DNA of 14,396 nt, from positions 1 to 14,396 of the forward strand of contig JBIIVF010000059.1 of the NCBI GenBank assembly GCA_044339595.1. The letters run 5' to 3'. Source of the DNA: CAZTGZ01 sp044339595. Lineage in GTDB: Bacteria > Bacteroidota > Bacteroidia > NS11-12g > UBA9320. The translations under genes and the position numbers were made by a program. Numbering within the stretch: position 1 is the stretch's first letter; each line of letters starts with the position of its first letter. This document shows, one piece after another, positions 8,475-14,079 of the stretch. The notes under the pieces are model-generated. The model was not told the DNA's origin, made no database searches, and was given only the letters and a program-made list of their open reading frames with translations.

Positions 8475-9662
8475 TTAGTCAAGAATTTCTGTTACCTGAC
8501 CGGCACCAACTGTTCTGCCACCTTCACGAATAGCGAACTTCAAACCTTTTTCCATCGCAATCTGATTGATCAGCGTTACTTCAATGGTAAGGTTATCACC
8601 TGGCATAACCATTTCAGTGTTCTCAGGTAATTTGATTTCACCGGTTACGTCAGTTGTTCTGAAATAGAACTGTGGACGGTATTTGTTAAAGAATGGAGTG
8701 TGACGTCCACCTTCTTCTTTGCTTAGGATATAGACCTCAGCTTTACATTTAGCGTGTGGTTTTACAGAACCTGGAGCGCAAATAACCATACCTCTTCTGA
8801 TATCGGTTTTTTCAATACCTCTCAAAAGGATACCGGCGTTGTCACCAGCTTCACCTCTATCGAGTAATTTGCGGAACATTTCTACTCCAGTAACGGTTGA
8901 TGTAAGCTTCTCAGCACCCATACCGATAATTTCAACTGGATTACCAACGTTGATAACGCCTCTTTCAATTCTTCCTGTGGCAACAGTACCACGACCGGTA
9001 ATTGAGAATACGTCTTCGATTGGCATCAAGAATGGCTGATCAACCAAACGTGGTGGAACAGGAATCCATTCGTCTACTGCTGTCATCAATTGCAATACAG
9101 TATCTACCCATTTAGGTTCGTTGTTTAACGCTCCTAAAGCAGATCCTTGAATGATAGGTGTGTTGTCAGCGTCAAATTCATAGAATCCGAGTAAGTCACG
9201 GATTTCCATTTCAACAATTTCCAACAATTCTTCGTCGTCAACCATATCCACTTTATTCATGAATACAACCAAACGAGGTACTCCAACCTGACGAGCAAGA
9301 AGGATGTGTTCTTTAGTTTGAGGCATTGGACCGTCAGTTGCGGCAACTACAAGTATAGCTCCGTCCATCTGTGCAGCTCCCGTAACCATGTTCTTCACAT
9401 AGTCAGCGTGACCCGGACAGTCTACGTGAGCGTAGTGCCTGTTAACGGTTTGATACTCAACGTGTGCTGTGTTGATTGTGATACCTCTCTCTTTTTCTTC
9501 CGGTGCGGAGTCAATAGAGTCAAATGACGCTTTTTCTGCAAGACCAGAGTTTGATAAAACGCTGGTGATTGCTGCGGTTAACGTGGTTTTACCGTGATCT
9601 ACGTGACCGATTGTACCGATGTTTACGTGCGGTTTGGAACGGTCAAAGGTTTCTTTTGCCAT
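8475..9662 (-). CDS. tuf: Translation elongation factor Tu
   Basis: EF-Tu is the GTPase that delivers aminoacyl-tRNA to the ribosomal A site. The protein has 395 residues, the usual length. In the GTPase domain the P-loop GHVDHGKT is at 19-26, switch I contains RGITINTAHVEY (59-70), DCPGH is at 81-85, NKVD at 136-139 and GSAL at 173-176. Domains 2 and 3 follow, with the conserved GRGTVATGRIERG segment and a C-terminal FAIREGGRTVGAGQVTEI. The ATG at 9662 is 68 nt after the end of tRNA-Thr(GGU). That leader has a 4-bp hairpin with a GAAA loop near 9714-9725 and an AAGAAG sequence about 8 nt before the ATG. The gene follows four tRNA genes, as tufB does in E. coli, and is probably transcribed with them. 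Confidence 0.98.
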   Translation of the reverse strand: MAKETFDRSKPHVNIGTIGHVDHGKTTLTAAITSVLSNSGLAEKASFDSIDSAPEEKERGITINTAHVEYQTVNRHYAHVDCPGHADYVKNMVTGAAQMDGAILVVAATDGPMPQTKEHILLARQVGVPRLVVFMNKVDMVDDEELLEIVEMEIRDLLGFYEFDADNTPIIQGSALGALNNEPKWVDTVLQLMTAVDEWIPVPPRLVDQPFLMPIEDVFSITGRGTVATGRIERGVINVGNPVEIIGMGAEKLTSTVTGVEMFRKLLDRGEAGDNAGILLRGIEKTDIRRGMVICAPGSVKPHAKCKAEVYILSKEEGGRHTPFFNKYRPQFYFRTTDVTGEIKLPENTEMVMPGDNLTIEVTLINQIAMEKGLKFAIREGGRTVGAGQVTEILD

Positions 9663-9730
9663 TTTTGTGCTTCTTTAAGACTAATTATTATTAAACGATA
9701 TTAACTTTTAAACGACCTTTCGGCCCTTTG

Positions 9731-9802
<72 letters not shown>

Positions 9803-9829
9803 TTGTGTCTTTAGGACATCAAGCATACT

Positions 9830-9867
9830 AAGATTCCCCGATGCACTTTAAATGCCCGAGGAATCTT
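9830..9867 (-). repeat. Inverted repeat in the spacer between tRNA-Gly and tRNA-Thr(GGU)
   Basis: AAGATTCC at 9830-9837 and GGAATCTT at 9860-9867 form a perfect 8-bp stem. They enclose 22 nt that can form a further short stem (GCA with TGC, 9843-9845 and 9853-9855). No U-tract follows on the minus strand, so it does not read as a terminator. A processing hairpin in the tRNA precursor is a possible role, by inference only. Confidence 0.6.
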
Positions 9868-9875
9868 TTCCTTCG

Positions 9876-9948
9876 AGCGGGAGACGAGGCTCGAACCCGC
9901 GACCTACAGCTTGGAAGGCTGTCGCTCTACCAACTGAGCTACTCCCGC
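9876..9948 (-). tRNA. tRNA-Gly (anticodon TCC)
   Basis: A 73-nt cloverleaf with acceptor stem GCGGGAG/CTCCCGC, anticodon stem ACAGC/GCTGT, and anticodon TCC at 9913-9915 in the loop CTTCCAA. The T arm is GCGGGTTCGAGCCTCGT-like, with the standard TTCGAGC loop. The discriminator is T and CCA is not encoded. It occupies the position of E. coli glyT in the cluster. Confidence 0.97.
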
Positions 9949-9964
9949 GTTTAAAATGATGACG

Positions 9965-9984
9965 ACTTCTGCCTAACTTCTGCC
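9965..9984. repeat. Short direct repeat in the tRNA-Tyr/tRNA-Gly spacer
   Basis: ACTTCTGCC occurs at 9965-9973 and again at 9976-9984. It is flanked by ATGATG (9956-9961) and by CATCAT (9988-9993 and 9997-10002), which are complementary and could close a stem around the repeats. The function is unknown. Confidence 0.5.
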
Positions 9985-10041
9985 AAACATCATCGGCATC
10001 ATCTTTAATAAAATTCAGAACAAATTTCTTTGTTCACTGCG

Positions 10042-10051
10042 CCCCCCCCCC
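10042..10051. repeat. C10 homopolymer (G10 in the transcript) between tRNA-Tyr and tRNA-Gly
   Basis: Ten consecutive C on the plus strand lie in the 130-nt spacer between two tRNA genes. The neighbouring GAAACCGGG lets the transcript form a small CCCG/CGGG hairpin against the run. No coding frame crosses it, so length changes would not shift a protein. Its exact length is the base call most likely to be wrong in this window. Confidence 0.8.
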
Positions 10052-10078
10052 GAAACCGGGATTTCTGAGAAACACAAG

Positions 10079-10164
10079 TGGTGGGGAGAACAGGATTCGA
10101 ACCTGTGAAGGTGTACACCAACAGATTTACAGTCTGTCCTCGTTGGCCGCTTGAGTATCTCCCC
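10079..10164 (-). tRNA. tRNA-Tyr (anticodon GTA), CCA encoded
   Basis: A class II tRNA with acceptor stem GGGGAGA/TCTCCCC, anticodon GTA at 10128-10130 in the loop CTGTAAA (stem ACAGA/TCTGT), and the long variable arm typical of bacterial tRNA-Tyr. The discriminator is A at 10082. The next three transcript bases (10081-10079) read CCA, so this is the only tRNA here with its 3' CCA in the gene. It starts 6 nt after tRNA-Thr(UGU) and matches the position of E. coli tyrU. Confidence 0.97.
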
Positions 10165-10170
10165 AACTTG

Positions 10171-10243
10171 AGCCACCTGTCGGAATCGAACCAACGACCG
10201 GCTGATTACAAATCAGCTGCTCTACCAGCTGAGCTAAGGTGGC
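10171..10243 (-). tRNA. tRNA-Thr (anticodon TGT)
   Basis: A 73-nt cloverleaf with acceptor stem GCCACCT/AGGTGGC, anticodon stem GCTGA/TCAGC, and anticodon TGT at 10208-10210 in the loop TTTGTAA. The discriminator is T and CCA is not encoded. It is the first gene after the promoter at 10317-10348, in the position of E. coli thrU. Confidence 0.97.
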
Positions 10244-10316
10244 TTTTTATCTAAGAAAATCGGCTAAAACGCTAGAAATCATTTCCTTTCGCTTAAACCT
10301 CATTTTTTAGGGTTGG

Positions 10317-10348
10317 CAAAAGTATGGGTTTTTTTTATTCTGAACAAA
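10317..10348 (-). promoter_or_regulatory. Bacteroidota-type promoter of the tRNA-tuf unit
   Basis: On the minus strand a TTTG (10348-10345) is followed after 20 nt by TACTTTTG (10324-10317). The second matches all six fixed positions of the Bacteroidota -7 consensus TAnnTTTG, and the first matches the -33 consensus TTTG at a suitable spacing. Transcription would start near 10310, about 65 nt before tRNA-Thr(UGU). The spacer holds an eight-A run (eight T on the plus strand) and a nine-T run lies just upstream, which could act as an upstream activating tract. Confidence 0.8.
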
Positions 10349-10364
10349 TGATTTGAAAAAAAAA

Positions 10365-10667
10365 TCAGGAAACAGACTGCAATTTGTCCTTGTATTTTTT
10401 GATTTGAACTTTTAACGCTTCAATGGCAATGTCAGTGGCTGCCTCAAAAGATTGTTCGGTCTGTGTTTTAAATATACTCTGGTTCTGTACCCGAAGTTTA
10501 ATTTCTACTTGCTTGCTGTCTCTCTTGTTATTGTTTTCAAGTTTGAGAAATACCGTAGCGTCTAAGATACCATCGTAGAAGGTATGCAATTTTTCTAATT
10601 TCCTCTCGATATATTCTGTAAGCTTTTGGTCCGCTTTGAAGTGAATGGATTGAATGTCTACTTTCAT
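10365..10667 (-). CDS. hpf: Ribosome hibernation-promoting factor, short form (HPF/YfiA family)
   Basis: This 100-residue protein has the single beta-alpha-beta-beta-beta-alpha domain that binds the 30S decoding centre and inactivates idle ribosomes. The start MKVDIQSIHFKADQKLTEYIERKLEKL (about 1-27) gives strand 1 and helix 1. The central strands follow, and the long C-terminal helix SFEAATDIAIEALKVQIKKYKDKL (about 73-96) carries the basic residues that face rRNA. It lacks the extra C-terminal dimerisation domain of long HPF. It begins 24 nt after the xerC-like stop, and its own stop lies 16 nt upstream of the -33 box of the tRNA promoter. It is probably co-transcribed with rpsU and the recombinase. 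Confidence 0.95.
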   Translation of the reverse strand: MKVDIQSIHFKADQKLTEYIERKLEKLHTFYDGILDATVFLKLENNNKRDSKQVEIKLRVQNQSIFKTQTEQSFEAATDIAIEALKVQIKKYKDKLQSVS

Positions 10668-10683
10668 ACTCGTTTATTTACTG

Positions 10684-10697
10684 TTTATGGTTTATGG
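10684..10697. repeat. Tandem heptamer TTTATGG x2 at the xerC-like stop codon
   Basis: TTTATGG at 10684-10690 is repeated at once at 10691-10697. On the transcribed strand this reads CCATAAA twice and contains the TAA stop of the recombinase gene (10692-10694). It looks like a small slippage duplication or a fragment of a dispersed intergenic repeat. A genome-wide search would tell which. Confidence 0.5.
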
Positions 10698-11582
10698 TTT
10701 TGGATGTGCTTGCTTATACGTCTTTATTAAGTCTGCGATATTGTTGTGGGTATACACCTGTGTGGCGGTGAGTTGACTGTGCCCAAGCAATTCTTTTATG
10801 GCATTGAGATCTGCACCGTTGTGCAGGAGATGGGTCGCAATTGAATGTCTTAAAATGTGTGGACTCCTCTTCTCTGCATGGGTGAGATCTGTGAGGGTTT
10901 TGCGTATTTGCCTGTATACAAACATCGGGTAGAGTTTTTTGCCTTCAAGGTTGCATAAAAGAAAGTCGGAAACAATGCCAAACTTAGATTTGATTTCCCT
11001 GAATTGCATGATTACTTCCTTTAGTTCTGATGTAACCGGTATATAGCGCTCTTTGTTTCTCTTTCCCAATACTTTTAGGTTGTTTCTCGATAAATCGATA
11101 TCTTCTTCCTTCAAGTGAATACATTCGCTCAAACGAATACCTGTATGATAAAGAATGTGTAACAGGGAATTTACCAACTGGATTGGGTAAGTCGAATTTT
11201 CTTCTACCGGTCGATCTAAAATCGCATTCATTTCGTTTTGGTCCACAAATGAAGGCAGCCTTTTTTTTAATTTCGGTGTATGAATGCCAATAGCCGGATT
11301 AACGGTTACCACATTTTCCCTTATCAGGAAATTATAGAAACTTTTGAGGGCAGATAATTTTCTTTTTAGTGTTGAAGGTGAAAAATCTCCTCCATTCATC
11401 TCCACTAACCAGGATCTGATGTGATTTTTGTTGGCTTTTGAAAGATCATCAATTTCGAAATTTTCAAGCAAAAAATGCTCATACTGATTCAAATCCGCAC
11501 GATAGGCCAGATTACTGTGCGAGGAATAATTTCTTTGAAAATGTAAATAGTCGAGAAACTGATGAATCAGTGTCTTGTGCAT
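10692..11582 (-). CDS. xerC: Tyrosine recombinase, XerC/XerD type
   Basis: This 296-residue site-specific recombinase of the lambda-integrase family probably resolves chromosome dimers at dif with a XerD partner. The N-terminal SAM-like DNA-binding domain spans about 1-90 (conserved HTLKRKLSALKSFYNF-like region at 70-85). The catalytic domain holds R150 (TGIRLSE), K174 (LGKRNKER), H242 and R245 (HILRHS), H268 (LLGHSQ) and the nucleophile Y277 (VYTH). All catalytic residues are present, so it should be active. It sits between rpsU (43 nt upstream) and hpf (24 nt downstream) with no mobile-element ends. This argues for a housekeeping Xer protein rather than a transposon or phage integrase. Whether it is XerC, XerD or a paralogue cannot be settled from this window. 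Confidence 0.85.
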   Translation of the reverse strand: MHKTLIHQFLDYLHFQRNYSSHSNLAYRADLNQYEHFLLENFEIDDLSKANKNHIRSWLVEMNGGDFSPSTLKRKLSALKSFYNFLIRENVVTVNPAIGIHTPKLKKRLPSFVDQNEMNAILDRPVEENSTYPIQLVNSLLHILYHTGIRLSECIHLKEEDIDLSRNNLKVLGKRNKERYIPVTSELKEVIMQFREIKSKFGIVSDFLLCNLEGKKLYPMFVYRQIRKTLTDLTHAEKRSPHILRHSIATHLLHNGADLNAIKELLGHSQLTATQVYTHNNIADLIKTYKQAHPKP

Positions 11583-11625
11583 GCTTTCTTACTTCGGAAA
11601 GCAATTTACATCATAGAAATTAATT

Positions 11626-11817
11626 TTACAACTCTGCCTGCTGCTGTTGTTGCTTGTAGCGGGCTTTGATGATTTCGAAACGTCTCTTTACAGATGGCTT
11701 GGTGAAGGCCTGACGATCGCGCAATTCGCGCACTACGCCTGTTTTCTCGAATTTCTTCTTGAACTTCTTCAGCGCCTTTTCTAGGGAGTCATTTTCCTTG
11801 ATGTGTACAATCAGCAT
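11626..11817 (-). CDS. rpsU: 30S ribosomal protein bS21
   Basis: This 63-residue basic protein sits next to the anti-Shine-Dalgarno end of 16S rRNA. The conserved features are IVHIKENDSLEKALKKFKKK (about 3-22), the RELRDRQAFTKPSVKRR segment (about 31-47), and a basic tail with five consecutive glutamines. In Flavobacterium bS21 helps bury the anti-Shine-Dalgarno sequence, which fits the lack of Shine-Dalgarno sites in this window. Its own leader (TTAGAAATTC before the ATG) also lacks a clear one. The gene is preceded by a Bacteroidota-type promoter at 11842-11871 and followed by the recombinase after 43 nt. Confidence 0.96.
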   Translation of the reverse strand: MLIVHIKENDSLEKALKKFKKKFEKTGVVRELRDRQAFTKPSVKRRFEIIKARYKQQQQQAEL

Positions 11818-11841
11818 GAATTTCTAATTTTTTAAGGGCTG

Positions 11842-11871
11842 CAAAAATAAGTTAAAATCGAATAAATCAAA
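11842..11871 (-). promoter_or_regulatory. Probable promoter of rpsU-xerC-hpf
   Basis: On the minus strand TTTG (11871-11868) is followed after 18 nt by TATTTTTG (11849-11842), an exact match to the TAnnTTTG -7 consensus. The spacer is slightly shorter than the 19-21 nt usually seen. Transcription would start near 11835, giving a leader of about 18 nt before the rpsU ATG. Confidence 0.65.
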
Positions 11872-11875
11872 ATAA

Positions 11876-13018
11876 TTATCCCTTTAAAATGTTCCTGGCA
11901 ATCACAAGTTTCTGAATTTCACTCGTTCCTTCGCCTATGGTGCAGAGTTTTGAGTCGCGGTAAAATTTCTCAACCGGAAAATCCTTTGAATAACCATAAC
12001 CTCCGAAAATCTGAACGGCATCGGTTGAAATCTGCACGCAAATCTCAGATGCATAGTATTTGGCAATCGCAGATTCTGTGGTGACTTTTTGATGGTTGTT
12101 TTTTAGCCACGATGCACGATTTATAAGCAATTCGGCACCTTCAATTTTTACTGCCATATCGGCCAATTTGAAGCCGATGCCTTGAAATTCGCCTATCGGT
12201 TTTCCAAACTGTTGTCTCTCTTTGGCATACTTTACTGAAGCATCATAAGCACCCTTGGCAATTCCCAATGACAGTGCCGCGATTGAAATCCGGCCCCCGT
12301 CGAGTATTTTCATGGCCTGAATAAACCCTTCTCCTTCTTTGCCCAGCATATTTTCATCCGGAATCCTGCAATTATCAAAAAATAAACAAGCGGTTTCACT
12401 TGCACGCATGCCCAATTTATTTTCTTTTTTTCCGGATGTGAATCCGGGGGTGCCTTTTTCTATCACAAAAGCGCTCATTCCGTGTGAATCTCCTTTCTCT
12501 CCTGTACGGACGATGACCACCGCAACCTGACTGCTGATGGCATGAGTGATGAAATTCTTGGATCCATTCAATACCCAGTCATTGCCATCTCGATAGGCTG
12601 TTGTATTCATCCCTCCGGCATCAGAACCTGTATTGGTTTCGGTTAAGCCCCATGCACCAATCCACTCAGCGGAGGCTAGTTTAGGCAACCATTTCTTTTT
12701 TTGGGTCTCATTGCCGAATTGAAGTATATGTCCGGTGCATAAGCTATTGTGAGCAGCCATCGATAATCCTACCGAACCGCATACCCTTGATAATTCAACT
12801 ATGGCAGTTACGTATTCATTGTAACCAAATCCTGCCCCTCCGTATTCCTGTGGCACCAAAACCCCCATCAAACCAAGCTCCCCCAGTTTTTTAAAAGTGT
12901 CAATTGGAAAAATCTGCCCTTCATCCCAATGCATGAACTCGGGGATAATATGTTTCGCACAAAAATCTCGAACCATATCTCTGATCATGAGTTGGTTTTC
13001 TGTTTCCTGAAAATTCAT
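11876..13018 (-). CDS. Acyl-CoA dehydrogenase (short/medium-chain type)
   Basis: This 380-residue FAD enzyme oxidises acyl-CoA to trans-2-enoyl-CoA in fatty-acid or branched-chain amino-acid breakdown and passes electrons to ETF. The N-terminal helical domain (about 1-110) is followed by the beta domain with the first family signature GLTETNTGSDAGG (about 123-135). The C-terminal helical domain has the second signature, QIFGGYGYSKDFPVEKFYRD (about 337-356). The catalytic base is E363 in the GEGTSEIQ motif, the MCAD/SCAD position. The length is normal. The gene stands alone, 73 nt after the helix-hairpin-helix gene and 58 nt before rpsU, with no other beta-oxidation gene nearby. Substrate chain length cannot be read from sequence by eye. 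Confidence 0.93.
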   Translation of the reverse strand: MNFQETENQLMIRDMVRDFCAKHIIPEFMHWDEGQIFPIDTFKKLGELGLMGVLVPQEYGGAGFGYNEYVTAIVELSRVCGSVGLSMAAHNSLCTGHILQFGNETQKKKWLPKLASAEWIGAWGLTETNTGSDAGGMNTTAYRDGNDWVLNGSKNFITHAISSQVAVVIVRTGEKGDSHGMSAFVIEKGTPGFTSGKKENKLGMRASETACLFFDNCRIPDENMLGKEGEGFIQAMKILDGGRISIAALSLGIAKGAYDASVKYAKERQQFGKPIGEFQGIGFKLADMAVKIEGAELLINRASWLKNNHQKVTTESAIAKYYASEICVQISTDAVQIFGGYGYSKDFPVEKFYRDSKLCTIGEGTSEIQKLVIARNILKG

Positions 13019-13091
13019 GTTTTAACTTAAATTTTGATGATGCGAAAATAAGAATTCTGTTGAAATCCTTGGTGGTTTACTTTTTATGAAA

Positions 13092-13982
13092 TCATTCTAA
13101 AATTATATGCTCTGCAATTTGGTCCATGATTTTACGATCCATCCCTGCTACTTTCAATAAGTCATCTATCGCGCGATAAGGCCCGTGTTGCTGTCGATAT
13201 TGAACCATTCTGTTCGCCAAAGCATAGCCGATATAAGGATGCCGTCCCAATTGTTTAGCGTCAGACTTATTTACATTGATTTTACAGTTGGGACATGCTA
13301 GCAATTCTATGTGCCGATTTATCTGCGTGAGAATCTCCGGCCTGAAATTCCTGATCTCTAATAACTGATCTAAGCGGGCAAATCCACCTAATCGATGGCG
13401 GTATTGTATGATACTTGCAGCAAGATAGGGGCCAATGCCGGGAAGCGATTCGAGCGCGGCAGAATCTGCCCTGTTGATATCCAATTTTTGTTTTGGCCTT
13501 CTATCTTTTTTCTCGTCATTGGCCGGTTGGGGTGCTTTTGGGTCTACCATTTTCTCCGGAAGAGCGATATAGGGTTCCGCCTTTGAGAAGGTGGAGCGGT
13601 CCATATGATAAATTTTAAGCAAATCTTTCTTTAACCTGAATTTTGCACCGGTGTTTCTGTAACGAATCAACGATTTTATCTGAGCAGCGCTGAAAGGCAT
13701 TTTTTGCAACGTTTCTTCCGACACAAGATTCGGGTCGAAAGGCATGAATTCTTTGTTTGAAGTGATTGGGTAGGTTGAATGCCGGTAATGTGCATCCTTT
13801 TTGGCGGTATCCTCTGTCCAATGCAAAGGCGTGACGGTGATTTGAATGGGTGGTTTTTCTTTTTGAAGGAGCACAAATCGAAATCCTACCGTTGCAAACA
13901 TCACAACAACAAGCAGGATAATGCCATTGCGTTCTACTTTCGAGAAATAAAATACGTTTCTCAGGGGTCTTTTTGGATCCAT
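13092..13982 (-). CDS. Membrane-anchored protein with three helix-hairpin-helix (ComEA-like) repeats
   Basis: This 296-residue protein has one N-terminal transmembrane segment (about 20-39, IILLVVVMFATVGFRFVLL) after a short basic head, so the rest is probably periplasmic. Three homologous units of about 60 residues follow: about 83-140 (FDPN...PYIAL), 167-229 (LDIN...HIEL) and 235-296 (INVN...HIIL). Each has the pattern [DN]xN/xxA-L---xxIGxxxAxxIxxYR---GxFxxxxDLLxI, and the central copy keeps a canonical PGIGPYLA hairpin. A linker (about 145-166) is rich in Pro, Lys and Asp. A CPNC pair (C230, C233) joins units 2 and 3. ComEA repeats bind double-stranded DNA during uptake, so a DNA-binding role is possible, but the function of this Bacteroidota family is not known to me. 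The ATG at 13982 follows a likely -7 element. Confidence 0.85.
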   Translation of the reverse strand: MDPKRPLRNVFYFSKVERNGIILLVVVMFATVGFRFVLLQKEKPPIQITVTPLHWTEDTAKKDAHYRHSTYPITSNKEFMPFDPNLVSEETLQKMPFSAAQIKSLIRYRNTGAKFRLKKDLLKIYHMDRSTFSKAEPYIALPEKMVDPKAPQPANDEKKDRRPKQKLDINRADSAALESLPGIGPYLAASIIQYRHRLGGFARLDQLLEIRNFRPEILTQINRHIELLACPNCKINVNKSDAKQLGRHPYIGYALANRMVQYRQQHGPYRAIDDLLKVAGMDRKIMDQIAEHIILE

Positions 13983-13999
13983 AATTAGAGTTGTTACCT

Positions 14000-14007
14000 C
14001 AAAATTA
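14000..14007 (-). promoter_or_regulatory. Possible -7 element for the helix-hairpin-helix gene
   Basis: TAATTTTG on the minus strand matches the TAnnTTTG consensus exactly. It lies 17 nt before the ATG at 13982, implying a very short leader. The nearest TTG upstream is 23 nt away, so the -33 element is poor. Confidence 0.4.
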
Positions 14008-14079
14008 GGCCGTGTAGATCCTTAATTTAACAAGTCACGACTGCAGTTGGATTCATTTCGACCAAGCCGTTTTTACGCG

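Noticed and set aside
9714..9725. GGCC-GAAA-GGUC hairpin before tuf as a terminator
   Set aside because: It has only four base pairs, one a G-U, and no U-tract follows, so it is too weak to call.
10345..10364. Hairpin plus T-run after hpf as a terminator
   Set aside because: The only stem is about 5 A/T pairs (GATTT/AAATC) and the T-run lies in its loop rather than after it. The sequence is better explained as the upstream part of the tRNA promoter.
10692..11582. The tyrosine recombinase as integrase of a mobile element using the nearby tRNA genes as attachment site
   Set aside because: No att-type repeats of tRNA ends, cargo genes or element boundaries are visible, and rpsU and hpf flank it in the normal housekeeping order.
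13040..13060. TATTTTCG as a -7 element for the acyl-CoA dehydrogenase gene
   Set aside because: It matches five of six fixed positions and no TTTG lies at the right distance upstream. The gene may be read through from the preceding one.
13615..13876. Two overlapping minus-strand frames inside the helix-hairpin-helix gene
   Set aside because: They are out of frame with a well-supported protein that has a membrane segment and repeats, and they show no domain of their own.
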